Assembly: GCA_039028795.1 (NCBI GenBank)
Contig: JBCCHJ010000024.1
Span: 10,235 to 74,234, forward strand
Source of the DNA: Thermohalobaculum sp039028795
GTDB lineage: Bacteria; Pseudomonadota; Alphaproteobacteria; Rhodobacterales; Rhodobacteraceae
DNA: 64,000 bases
Direction: 5' to 3'
Position 1 is the first letter of the stretch; each line of letters begins with the position of its first letter. A program made the position numbers and the translations under genes. This document shows, piece by piece, positions 44,758 through 53,743 of the stretch. The notes beneath the pieces were generated by a model. The model saw only the letters and a program-made list of their open reading frames with translations, made no database searches and had not been told where the DNA came from.

Positions 44758-46145
44758 TCAACCGTAAACGTAGGCTGGCAGCCACGTTGCCAGGGACGGC
44801 ATCAGAAACACGATCAACACGGCGATCATCTGCAGGACCACGAAGGGAATAACGCCGTGATAATATGGGCCATGGTGACATCGGGTGGGCAGACACCTTT
44901 CACATAGAACAGCGCATAACCCACGGGTGGCGTGAGGAATGATGTTTGCAATGTCACTGCAACAAGGATCACGAACCAGACCAAAACCGGCTTGTCGACA
45001 ACGCCATAGCCATCAATGGCCAGGTCCATTGATCCGATGACAGGCGCGATCAGGGGCAGGATGATGAAGGTGATCTCAATCCAGTCCAGGAAGAAGCCCA
45101 GCAGGAACACAACGAACAGCATCAATAGGATGATGGCGGTCGGCCCGAAGGGCAGGCTTTCCAGGGCTTCCTCGATGATCTCGTCCCCGCCCAGGCCGCG
45201 CACCACAAAGGCGAAAACAGTTGCGCCGACAATGATGGCGAAGATGTAGCCCATCGTGTTGAACGTCGAATAGAGCGCATCGCGCAAGGTTGGGATGCTC
45301 ATTTTGCGGTAAATCACCGTCAGCAGCAGTGCCGCCAATGCGCCGACACCAGCGGCCTCGGTTACTGTGGCGATGCCCGCGATGATTGAACCCAGCACCA
45401 GGAACATCAAGACCAAAATCGGCACCACGTCGATCAGAACCCGTCCGAATGTGGCCAGCGATACCGGTTTGCGATCCGGAGCCAGCGGGGCGGCGGAGGG
45501 GCGGGCATAGGCATATCCCAGGATGTACACGACATAGAGGCCTGAGAGGATCAAGCCCGGAAACACGGCGCCCACGAAAAGATCGCCCGCAGGCAGGCCA
45601 ATTTGATCTGCCATGAAAACCAGCATGATCGAGGGCGGAATGACAATGCCCAGGCAACCCGAGGCGGCTACAGTTCCCGTGGCCAGTTCCTTTGAATAAC
45701 CCTGCTTGACCATGACTGGAATCGACAGCACCGCCAGCAGCACGACGGAGGCTCCGATGATGCCAGTCGACGCCGCCAGCAGTGTGCCGATCAGCGCGAC
45801 CGTCACGGCCATACCGCCGCGCACACCCCCGAAAAGCTCTTGCATGGAATGCAGCAATCGCTCGGCAATGCCGGATTTGTCCAGCATATGCCCCATAAAT
45901 ATGAACAGTGTCCCGGCGATCAAAATCCAGTTGGTCATGATCGCGTAGATGCGTTTGATCACCAGGCCAAAGAAATCAAAGTCCAGACCTGTGGCTGTGT
46001 CCAGATGCTCGTCTGCAAAGATGGCCACCGCCGTGAAAATGACGGCTGTACCGAACAGAGCATAGGACACTTGTACGCCGACCAGCAGCATGCCGGCAAA
46101 GACGACGAACATGGCGATCAGCAGGATAGTCTCGACAACCATCAA
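44758..46145 (-). pseudogene. dctM: TRAP large permease (DctM) with a C-terminal frameshift
   Basis: The frame from 46145 encodes a typical DctM (GIVIPPSIMLVFMADQIG, TEAAGVGALAALLLTVIY, LTPPVGYALFYVKGVCPP) but ends early after TMAHIITALFPSWSCR at 44826. In the next frame the expected end is present: HGVIPFVVLQMIAVLIVF and SLATWLPAYVYG, stopping at 44758. One extra base near 44862 would restore a 462-residue protein. The last membrane segment is therefore missing in the literal translation. Its start overlaps the dctQ stop by 4 bp. Either decay of the transporter or a sequencing deletion in a T run. Confidence 0.82.
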
Positions 46146-46645
46146 GCGCGCTCCCGCTTCAGCGCCCGGATCTCTCGGAAGAGGTCAATGCTGCGGGTGA
46201 GGCAGGCAGTGGCGAAGAGAAAAAATCCGATCAGCAGGAAGGACTTAATAATCCAGCGGTCTGACAATCCGCCGGGATCGATCGATCCTTCATTCTGTTT
46301 CCACGACCACAACACGAAGTCCCAGGAATGATAGATGACGATGAGCGCGAACGGTACTACCAAGAAAAGATGTGAGAAAAAGTCGATCCGCTTTTGCCAG
46401 ATCGGTGAGAATTTGTTGAAGAGGATATCGTTGCGAACATGGGTTCGTTCGACGGTGGCATAGGAAAATCCGAGCAGGAACGAGGCCGAGTAAATGTGCC
46501 ACTGCAGTTCATCGAACGCGAGGCTGGAAATTCCAAAGGCATAGCGCAGGATGACCGACGCGCAGACGATTGCGACCAGAACCAGACAAACCCAACTGGC
46601 GGCCTGCCCAATTCTGCGGATGATCTCTTCGATCCGTGCAGTCAT
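46142..46645 (-). CDS. dctQ: TRAP small permease, DctQ family
   Basis: This 167-residue, four-helix membrane protein starts at ATG 46645, preceded by AGGAGGG at a good distance; the frame is open from a GTG at 46669. Segments include ASWVCLVLVAIVCASVILRY, FDELQWHIYSASFLLGFSYA and FFSHLFLVVPFALIVIY. FDELQWHIY with the buried glutamate is a DctQ hallmark of the subgroup that transports larger carboxylates. It is 96 bp after the binding-protein gene. This gene is intact although both partners carry frameshifts. Confidence 0.85.
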   Translation of the reverse strand: MTARIEEIIRRIGQAASWVCLVLVAIVCASVILRYAFGISSLAFDELQWHIYSASFLLGFSYATVERTHVRNDILFNKFSPIWQKRIDFFSHLFLVVPFALIVIYHSWDFVLWSWKQNEGSIDPGGLSDRWIIKSFLLIGFFLFATACLTRSIDLFREIRALKRERA

Positions 46646-46741
46646 CGGAATCCCTCCTGCGGACACCAAGGTTTTGCAGAGAGAAACCCGGCCCCGCGAA
46701 GCAGGACCGGGCAGGGGGTCGTCAAACCCTCAGGGAGAAAC

Positions 46742-47823
46742 CTAGTCGAACATCGTCTCGTCGCGGCGGATCATGCCAATGCTTTCCCACTTCTTGTAGT
46801 CTGCCATGAACTCAGCAAAGTCATCCATGACTGCCTTGACGTTGGGGTGCTCGGCTTTCTGTTCTTCCATCACTTCGTTGAAAGCTGCGCGCATCGTCGC
46901 GATCATTTCGGTGTCAAACTTCACGATCTCGACACCCTTTGACTGAAGTTCTTCAATCGCAGCATTCTGGGTCGCGGCAGCGTTGGTCATCGACCAGACA
47001 TTTGCTGCCCGCGAGGCAGCTTCTATCTGAGCGCGCTGGGCATCTGACATTTCATTCCAGATGTCCTTGTTGATCACAAACTCCAACAAAGTCGTCGGCT
47101 GATGCCAGGATGGCATATGGTAGAACTTCGCGACCTTATAGAGACCAGCGCGTAGATCGTTTGCGGGCAGGCCCATTTCAGCCGCGTCGATCACGCCTTT
47201 TTCCAGGCCAGGGAAGATTTCACCGAACGGAATCAGCGTCGGCACCGCGCCCAGCTTCTTCAAGGTCGGCGCCGCAACCCACCAATGCGGATCTTCACGC
47301 CTTCCCAGTCCTCTGGCTTCTGGATCTTCTTGGTAAACCAGCCCGCGCCTTCAGATGAGTAGATGGCGACCGGGAAGACCTTCAGATTATATCCCGCATC
47401 GTCATACATCTTTTGGTACAGCTTCATGCCGTTGCCCTGGTAGAGCCACGCCATGTAGACCTCTGGATGAGGTGAAAATGGGAAGGTGCAGAATGGAATG
47501 GATTCCTTCAGCGACCCGCCCAGGTAGGCCGAGCACGTGTACCCGGCCTGGACCTGTCCATCCGAGACCGACTTGTGAATTTCAAAGGCCGGGATCAGCT
47601 CACCCGGCTCGAACGTTTTGATCCGGATCGTACCGCCCGAGATGTCCTTCAACAGGTTGGCGAAATAGGTCACCGACGTTCCCGTCACCGGCAGATCAGT
47701 CTTGAACGCCGTCGGGGTTTTCAGCGTGAACTTTTCATCAGCATGTCCGCTATTCAGCGGAATAAGCGACAGAGTTGCCGCCAATCCAATTCCCGAAAGT
47801 ACGGTAAGAAACTTGGATTTCAT
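46742..47823 (-). pseudogene. dctP: TRAP substrate-binding protein (DctP) with an internal frameshift
   Basis: The start at ATG 47823 has a GGGAGGAAAG ribosome-binding site. The product has a signal peptide (to about 28, LNSGHADEK) and a DctP fold (QVQAGYTCSAYLGGSL, IPFCTFPFSPHPEVYMAW). After WEGVKIRIGGL the frame breaks. The other frame continues KKLGAVPTLIPFGEIFPGL to the stop at 46742. A missing C near 47275 (plus strand) explains it; restored length is about 360 residues. The arginine of KIRIGG that should hold the ligand is present. It follows the UroD-like gene by about 110 bp on the same strand. Confidence 0.82.
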
Positions 47824-47935
47824 GGTTCTTTCCTCCCAGTTTATCGAGCTTGGCTCGTTATTTTTCCTGCAGCGTAGGGCTGCGGTTTGATCCAACATAA
47901 TCACTAAAGCTGAACGATTGTTCAGTTCAGATCAA

Positions 47936-49276
47936 CTATCCATGCCTCCTCTCACGGTTTGCCTCCTGAATGTTGCGTCGCTTGAAAGTGCCGCCCAGTC
48001 GGACTTCTTCCAAAATGGCCTCGACCATTTCGAAGGACGATTGCCCGTTGATGTCCTCGAAGTAGATGTGGCTGGGCCAGGGTTGACCCACGTGATTGTC
48101 TGCGGGCAGGTCAATGGTCTCGCAAACACGTTTGATCGCGGCGACATGGGATCGGGTTTGTTCCGAGATCTCCGTCAAGGCCGCGTCCAAGTCTTCGATG
48201 CTGTTGCGGTCGATCTGGGGCGAGCCTATTCCAGAGGTCAGCGGCAGGTTCCGCTCGATCGCCTGTTCTTCGTAGAACGAGATGTCGATCTTGTCCGCTT
48301 CAAGCCGCATGATGAACACGGGATTTACGCCGACCTTCGCTTCGGTCAGTTGCAGCAGGTTCCCCCGGTCCGGCGTGTCACTACCGCCACCGCGGCGACG
48401 GCCACCTCGGCCCTTCGCCTTCACCTCGGCCACGAAGTCTCCACGGTAGTTGTTATCGAAAACACGATCAGCATAGGGCTTGTCCCGCAGCATATGCCGG
48501 ATCGACCGGATCGACATATTCTTGCAGTTTTCCGGCCCGATGAAGAAAGGCGATCCAGAGGCATCTGAAAGTTCGACCCAACCATCGGGAAAGAGCTCCA
48601 TATGGTGGTCCATCCAAGGGCCCAGCACCTCATCGCCAAGATGGTTCAACAGGGCATTGACCCGGCTGGAATCATTCACGACATCGTCCAGCAGCGGTTC
48701 CTGTCCATAGATATCGGCGGCGAGGCTATAAGGCGCAGAGATTTGCAGCAGTGGCGGGACGCCGGTCAGCTCTTGGGTCACCCGCAGGATACCGTCGATG
48801 GCCGCAGGCACGCCCTTCGAGAAATCCGGCGTCGTCAGATCCTGCCAAGTTTCCTGGTTGATCAAGGTGACATCGGGATCAGAACCTGGCGGAAACTTGT
48901 CCGGATACATCATCTTCTGACCCAGCGGCTCGCACGAAAACGCATAAAGAGCCCAGGTCATGTAGAACTTTTTGAAGCCCATCAGGCGGCTGACCGCCAA
49001 ATTGGCTCGGACATAGCGGTAGGGATCGGTGTTGTAATATTCGCGGGATTCGATGCCGTAGAGGTCGTGCAGAACCGCCAGGGTTAGCATGTGAACCGAG
49101 GCAGTGGAGTGTATCTCGTCCGCCGGTGCCAGTTCGGCGAAGTTCCTGTCGAAATCACCGGCAATCGCGGCGTCGAAGAATCCTTTCAGGTCATGCTTTG
49201 CTGCGGCATCTCCGGCCTGCCACTGTTTTAGCAAGTGCAGGCCTGCCGGGAAAGGATAGTCTTCGATCCTGGTCAT
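47936..49276 (-). CDS. Uroporphyrinogen decarboxylase-superfamily protein of unknown function
   Basis: This is a 446-residue protein starting at ATG 49276 inside the stop of the next gene upstream (ATGA overlap); the longer open frame to 49639 is an overlap artefact. TQELTGVPPLLQISAPYSLA and SDASGSPFFIGPENCKN resemble the core of the UroD/cobalamin methyltransferase barrel family, but the heme-enzyme N-terminal signature is absent, so it is not HemE. An Arg/Gly-rich loop (GRGGRRRGGG, about 289-298) interrupts the middle. In this superfamily such relatives move methyl groups or act on other substrates. No corrinoid protein is nearby. The role in the surrounding catabolic operon is unknown. Confidence 0.65.
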   Translation of the reverse strand: MTRIEDYPFPAGLHLLKQWQAGDAAAKHDLKGFFDAAIAGDFDRNFAELAPADEIHSTASVHMLTLAVLHDLYGIESREYYNTDPYRYVRANLAVSRLMGFKKFYMTWALYAFSCEPLGQKMMYPDKFPPGSDPDVTLINQETWQDLTTPDFSKGVPAAIDGILRVTQELTGVPPLLQISAPYSLAADIYGQEPLLDDVVNDSSRVNALLNHLGDEVLGPWMDHHMELFPDGWVELSDASGSPFFIGPENCKNMSIRSIRHMLRDKPYADRVFDNNYRGDFVAEVKAKGRGGRRRGGGSDTPDRGNLLQLTEAKVGVNPVFIMRLEADKIDISFYEEQAIERNLPLTSGIGSPQIDRNSIEDLDAALTEISEQTRSHVAAIKRVCETIDLPADNHVGQPWPSHIYFEDINGQSSFEMVEAILEEVRLGGTFKRRNIQEANRERRHG

Positions 49277-50070
49277 GCACCCACCTCCAACTGGTCCGTC
49301 TTGAAGACATCCATCCAGGAAAGTCCTTCCTCGGCGGTTCTTCTCGGTCGGTACTCGCATCCAATTGGGCCACAGAAGCCATGCGTCCGGAATAGCGGCA
49401 GCAGTGTCTGATAGTCCAATAGCCCCATCACAGGTTCCGCGCGGCCCTCGGCAGCGGCGATCTGGATATGGCCGATGTTTCCCGCATGGGCTGCAAACTT
49501 GCCTGGCACATCCCCGCTTTCGCGGTGGATGTGATAGCAATCGAACAAGATCTTTAGGCGAGGGTGTGCGATCTCTTCCAAAACATCCGCTGCCTGGTCG
49601 ATCGTCCGCAGGAAGAAACCGGGTAGCTGCTCCTGACACACCGGTTCGATCAGGATTGTCTGATCGGTACTTGCCAAAGCATAGCGCAGCGTTTTCAGAT
49701 ATGCCGTGTGCGCGTCTGGACCCGAGGCAATGCCCGCAAGCACATGGATCGAACCTGCCCCTATATCGGTCGCGATCTCGGCGGCATGATCTACATCTCT
49801 CTTCGCCTGATAGCCGGCACCGGGCTTCGCAGCACTGCCGAAGGTTTCTTCCATGCGCACATTGACGCCGTACACAGGCAATCCGGTTTCCGCCAAAACG
49901 TCCTTCAAGGCCGCCCGGTCGGTCTTTTGCGCTTCGTCGTGAAACTCGACACCGTCGAAGTCATGACTTGCCGCCTTGCGGATGCGGTCAAGGAAAGGCA
50001 ATTCCTTCCACAGATAAGCCGTGTTGGCCGAAAAGCGGTACTCAACCTTGGCCTGCGTACCGAAAGTCAT
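49273..50070 (-). CDS. Hydroxypyruvate isomerase-like TIM-barrel protein
   Basis: This 265-residue protein starts at ATG 50070. It has a xylose-isomerase-type TIM barrel: RFSANTAYLWKELPFLDRI at the start, ILIEPVCQ (metal Glu), KILFDCYHIHRESG (metal Asp and His) and IGCEYRPRR (second Glu). The start SANTAYLWKELPFLDR is the Hyi family hallmark. Hyi converts hydroxypyruvate and tartronate semialdehyde; relatives act on other 2-keto-3-hydroxy acids and sugars. Overlaps of 4 bp with both neighbours indicate one tightly coupled operon. Confidence 0.78.
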   Translation of the reverse strand: MTFGTQAKVEYRFSANTAYLWKELPFLDRIRKAASHDFDGVEFHDEAQKTDRAALKDVLAETGLPVYGVNVRMEETFGSAAKPGAGYQAKRDVDHAAEIATDIGAGSIHVLAGIASGPDAHTAYLKTLRYALASTDQTILIEPVCQEQLPGFFLRTIDQAADVLEEIAHPRLKILFDCYHIHRESGDVPGKFAAHAGNIGHIQIAAAEGRAEPVMGLLDYQTLLPLFRTHGFCGPIGCEYRPRRTAEEGLSWMDVFKTDQLEVGA

Positions 50071-51191
50071 GGCACCAGCACCTCGCGGATCGTTGCGCCG
50101 TGATGCAGACGGTCGAACGCCGCGTTTAGGTCGTCCAGTCCAATGGTGCGCGACATCAGCTTGTCTACCGGCAGCAGCCCGCGGCGGAACAAGTCCATAT
50201 AGCGGGGAATGTCGCGGGACGGCACGCAACCACCCATATAGCTGCCCTTGAGGGTCCGTTCTTCCCCGACCAACGAAAGATGAGACAGGGGCATAGACGC
50301 TTCGGGTCCAGGCATCCCGGCGCCTACGGTTGTTCCGCCGCGCCGGGTGATTGTGTAGGCTGTCTCTAACGCACGGGGAGACCCCGCAGTTTCCACCGCT
50401 AGATCGACGCCGCCGCCGGTGGCATTGCGCAGCGCTTCGATAGCGCCGCCTTCGGCGGGATTGAAGCCTTCGTCCGCCCCCATCTCTTTCGCCTTGGCCA
50501 GCTTATCGGCGTTGATATCGACCGCGATCACCTTGCTTGCACCACTTGCCCGTGCGGCAAGCAGGGCGCTGAGCCCAACGCCGCCCAGGCCCACCACCGC
50601 AACGGATTGTCCTGCCCGCACGCAGCCCGTGTTAACCACCGACCCAACCCCGGTGACCACTCCACAGCCGAAGAGGGCCGCATGTTCGAAGGGCATCGAC
50701 TTGTCGATCTTCACAAGTGCGTTTTGCGACACGACGGCGAATTCTGCGAAGCCCGCAATGCCCGAGTGGTGATTGATCCGTTTCCCGTCTTTGTGCAATC
50801 GGGTCGTGCCATCCAGCATCGTACCCGCAACGTTTGCCTTGGTCGCGGGAATGCATAGCGCCGGCCGTCCTTCGCGACACATCTCGCAATGTCCGCAGCT
50901 AGATACATAAGAGGGAACCACGTGGTCGCCCACTTCGCATCCACTGACTTCCGGGCCCAGTTCTACTATCACTCCGGCAGCCTCGTGCCCGATAACAATT
51001 GGGGTCGGGCGCGCGCGTTCGCCGGTAATCGCAACCAGATCGGAATGGCAGAGTCCCACCGCTCTGATGGCGATCAGAACTTCACCCTTGCCGGGGGGAT
51101 CAAGCTCGACCTGCTCTATGCAGAGAGGCGACGAGTCAGCAAACGGAAACGGTTTTCCGGTCTCTCGTAGAACTGCGGCGCGCATTCTCAT
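50067..51191 (-). CDS. Zinc-dependent alcohol dehydrogenase (class III-like)
   Basis: This is a 374-residue protein (ATG 51191; a second ATG two codons on). Catalytic zinc ligands lie in AVGLCHSD and GHEAAGVI, the structural zinc set is CGHCEMCREGRPALC, and the NAD motif is AVVGLGGVGLSALL with VIAVDINADKL. It aligns over its whole length with long-chain/formaldehyde-type alcohol dehydrogenases. The reaction in this operon is presumably oxidation of an alcohol or reduction of the aldehyde produced by the aminotransferase. Its start lies in the stop of the aminotransferase gene (ATGA). Confidence 0.87.
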   Translation of the reverse strand: MRMRAAVLRETGKPFPFADSSPLCIEQVELDPPGKGEVLIAIRAVGLCHSDLVAITGERARPTPIVIGHEAAGVIVELGPEVSGCEVGDHVVPSYVSSCGHCEMCREGRPALCIPATKANVAGTMLDGTTRLHKDGKRINHHSGIAGFAEFAVVSQNALVKIDKSMPFEHAALFGCGVVTGVGSVVNTGCVRAGQSVAVVGLGGVGLSALLAARASGASKVIAVDINADKLAKAKEMGADEGFNPAEGGAIEALRNATGGGVDLAVETAGSPRALETAYTITRRGGTTVGAGMPGPEASMPLSHLSLVGEERTLKGSYMGGCVPSRDIPRYMDLFRRGLLPVDKLMSRTIGLDDLNAAFDRLHHGATIREVLVP

Positions 51192-52486
51192 GCAGCGCGC
51201 TCTTCTGCGGCTTTGTCCAGGGCAGATTCGAGCATATCGAGGCCCTCGTCCACCATTCCTAAAGGCGTGTTCAACGGTGGCAGGAAACGGATCACATTCC
51301 GGGTCGGACCGGCGCTGACCAATACCACGCCTTCCGCCAAGGCCAGTTGGATGATCCGAGAACAAAGGTCACCATCAGGCGCACGCGCATCGCGATCCGA
51401 CACGATCTCGATCGCATTCATGCAACCCAACGCCCGCACGTCGCCGATAAAGTCGATGGAGTTCTTAGCCGCGATCTGCTTCAGCCGCGCATCCATATGC
51501 GCGCCCATGGCCAGACCTTTATCCAGCAGATCCTCGTCCTGTATTACGTCCATCAGAGCCAAGGCGGCGGCGCAAGCCAGGGGATTGCCGCCGAACGTGC
51601 CGCCCAGGCCGCCGGGTTGCACGGTATCAATGATATCCGCACGCCCTACGATCCCGGACAGCGGCAGACCGCCTCCCATACTCTTGCCTACGCAAGTCAG
51701 ATCAGCGGGAACATCGAAATGCTCCATGCCGAACATCTTGACAGTGCGTCCGAACCCGCTCTGAATCTCATCGGCGACAAGGACTATGCCGTGGTCGTCA
51801 CATAGCCCGCGCAGGTAGCGCAGAAAGTCCGCGTCAGCGATATTGTAGCCACCTTCACCCTGGACCGGCTCGATAAACATCGCGGCGATGTCTTCTGGGC
51901 CAGCGTCGCTGCGGAACAGCATCTCGAAGGCGTGTTTGGTGTCGTCCAGCGTCACGCCGTGGTAGTCATCGACAAACGGAAGGCGATGTATTTCAGAGGG
52001 GAATGGCGCGAACCCTTGCTTGAAGGGCACCCGCCGGGCGCTCAGCGCCATGCCCATATAGGACCGTCCGTGGTAGCCGTTTGTGAAGGTGATCAATCCG
52101 GCCCGACCGGTATGGCAGCGGGCAATCTTGATGGCATTTTCGACCGCCTCGCCACCGGCAGAGAAGAACAGTGACTTCTTCGCGAAATCCCCCGGGCAAA
52201 GCTTGTTCAATCGTTCCGCCAGCGCGATGTAGCTTGCATAGGGAGAGATTTGAAAGCAAGTGTGCGTCAGCGTCTTAAGCTGTTCTTCAATCGCAGCAAT
52301 GACCCGTGGATGGCGGTGGCCGGTGTTCTGACATCCGATTCCGCCACAGAAGTCGATATAGCGCCGGCCCTCGACGTCCCAGACCTCGGCGCCTTCGGCA
52401 CGTGCCGCGGTAAACGTGGCGGAATAGGCAATCGCCCGGGCGATACTGTTATCGCGGCGTTGCTCGAATTCCTGATTGGTCGCCAT
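51188..52486 (-). CDS. gabT: 4-aminobutyrate-type class III aminotransferase
   Basis: This 432-residue PLP aminotransferase starts at ATG 52486 (MATNQEFEQRRDNSIARAI). It has the GabT features FFSAGGEAVENAIKIARCHTG, LVADEIQSGFGRT (Asp239) and the Schiff-base lysine Lys268 in LTCVGKSMGGGLP. GabT-family enzymes also act on 5-aminovalerate, putrescine-derived and other omega-amino acids, so the precise substrate is open. It is the first gene of the leftward catabolic operon, with a LysR gene divergent across a 175-bp gap. Confidence 0.86.
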   Translation of the reverse strand: MATNQEFEQRRDNSIARAIAYSATFTAARAEGAEVWDVEGRRYIDFCGGIGCQNTGHRHPRVIAAIEEQLKTLTHTCFQISPYASYIALAERLNKLCPGDFAKKSLFFSAGGEAVENAIKIARCHTGRAGLITFTNGYHGRSYMGMALSARRVPFKQGFAPFPSEIHRLPFVDDYHGVTLDDTKHAFEMLFRSDAGPEDIAAMFIEPVQGEGGYNIADADFLRYLRGLCDDHGIVLVADEIQSGFGRTVKMFGMEHFDVPADLTCVGKSMGGGLPLSGIVGRADIIDTVQPGGLGGTFGGNPLACAAALALMDVIQDEDLLDKGLAMGAHMDARLKQIAAKNSIDFIGDVRALGCMNAIEIVSDRDARAPDGDLCSRIIQLALAEGVVLVSAGPTRNVIRFLPPLNTPLGMVDEGLDMLESALDKAAEERAA

Positions 52487-52661
52487 CGGCCCGTCCTTCG
52501 CCCGCACCAGCGGATTGCCGGGGGAAGGCGGTTAGGTCGGTAGAACTCCGCCCCCCATCCGTGCGCATCCGCATTGGCATCCGAGTCTACGAGGCCACGA
52601 TAACGTTTTGATGGCATATCCATGAAATAGATAATTATTTGATTTAATATTTAGAAAATTT

Positions 52662-53630
52662 ATGATGATTACGCGTTTTCCAAGGGTCGACATGGCAGCG
52701 TCACTGAGGCATCTATCGTATCTTTTGGCCGTAGCCGAAAATGGCAGCGTCACGGCTGCAGCGGATCAATTGGGCGTATCACAGCCTGCCATCAGCACGG
52801 CGCTCCGCAATATCGAGGCGGACTATGACCTCAGCCTGTTTGTCCGCGAGCGGCCGCACAAGATTGCGCTGACGGCCGTCGGTCGTCGATTTGTCGCCAA
52901 CGCCAGGCACTTGTTGGAAGTCGCCGGCGATTTTGATGATGATGCGCGTGATTTGAAAGACACTCAGAGTGGAACGGTAGAAGTCGGATGTTTCACCCCG
53001 ACGGCACCATTCGTCGTACCGATGGTATTGCAGCGGTTGAAGCAGCAGTCTCCCAGCATTCGCATCAAGCTGCATGAAGGTGACATTGACGAGATCAACC
53101 GCTTGCTAACGGCAGGCGTGATCGAGGTCGCGTTGACCTACGATATGTATCCAATTCCTGCAGTAGAGTTCGAACCACTGGCAGAGGCCTACCCGTACGC
53201 GCTGCTCTCTGCTGACGATCCGTTGGCGCGGTTCTCGTCCGCAAGCCTATCGGATCTGGCAAAAAGGGACATGATCGCCTTTGACCTGCCGATCACGCAG
53301 CAATACTTCCATTCATTGTTCATCCAGCACAATCTCAGACCGAAGATTCGACATCAGGTCAAAAGCTATGAAATGGTCAGAAGCCTTGTCGGTGCTGGCG
53401 AAGGATATTCGATCCTTATCATGCGGCCTATGAATGAACGGACGTACTCTGGCGATAGGCTGGCTTATCTGCCGGTCAGAGCGACCATAGCTCCGCCGCG
53501 GTACGGATTAGCGTTCGCCAACCAATACCGAACAACGCGGTTGGTCCAGAGTTTTGCAAAAGTCTGTCGTGACCTCTTCGCAGTCAAGAACAAGCTTTCA
53601 CCATTCCTGGTGCCGCCGGTTCACAAATAG
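52662..53630 (+). CDS. LysR-family transcriptional regulator, divergent from the gabT operon
   Basis: This is a 322-residue protein; ATG 52662 is used, but MAASLRHLSYLLAVAENGS from 52692 is the more usual LysR start. Helix-turn-helix: AADQLGVSQPAISTALRNIE. The effector domain starts GTVEVGCFTPTAPFVVP and is of the type that binds small acids (compare the OxyR/CbbR fold). It faces the gabT gene across a 175-bp AT-rich gap, the classic LysR arrangement, and is therefore the best candidate activator of the catabolic operon. Confidence 0.86.
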   Translation: MMITRFPRVDMAASLRHLSYLLAVAENGSVTAAADQLGVSQPAISTALRNIEADYDLSLFVRERPHKIALTAVGRRFVANARHLLEVAGDFDDDARDLKDTQSGTVEVGCFTPTAPFVVPMVLQRLKQQSPSIRIKLHEGDIDEINRLLTAGVIEVALTYDMYPIPAVEFEPLAEAYPYALLSADDPLARFSSASLSDLAKRDMIAFDLPITQQYFHSLFIQHNLRPKIRHQVKSYEMVRSLVGAGEGYSILIMRPMNERTYSGDRLAYLPVRATIAPPRYGLAFANQYRTTRLVQSFAKVCRDLFAVKNKLSPFLVPPVHK

Positions 53631-53743
53631 CACGCGGATCGCTGTTCGCGTCGATTAGCATTCTGATGGTAGCGTTTGCTCGTGATCGCCAGCCGCGCTC
53701 TGTTGAATATACAATTAGGTGTGGGGGCGTCTTCTAAGCCGTG

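Noticed and set aside
49277..49639. N-terminal extension of the UroD-like frame
   Set aside because: It overlaps the Hyi-like gene; the ATG at 49276 in an ATGA overlap matches the neighbours' style.
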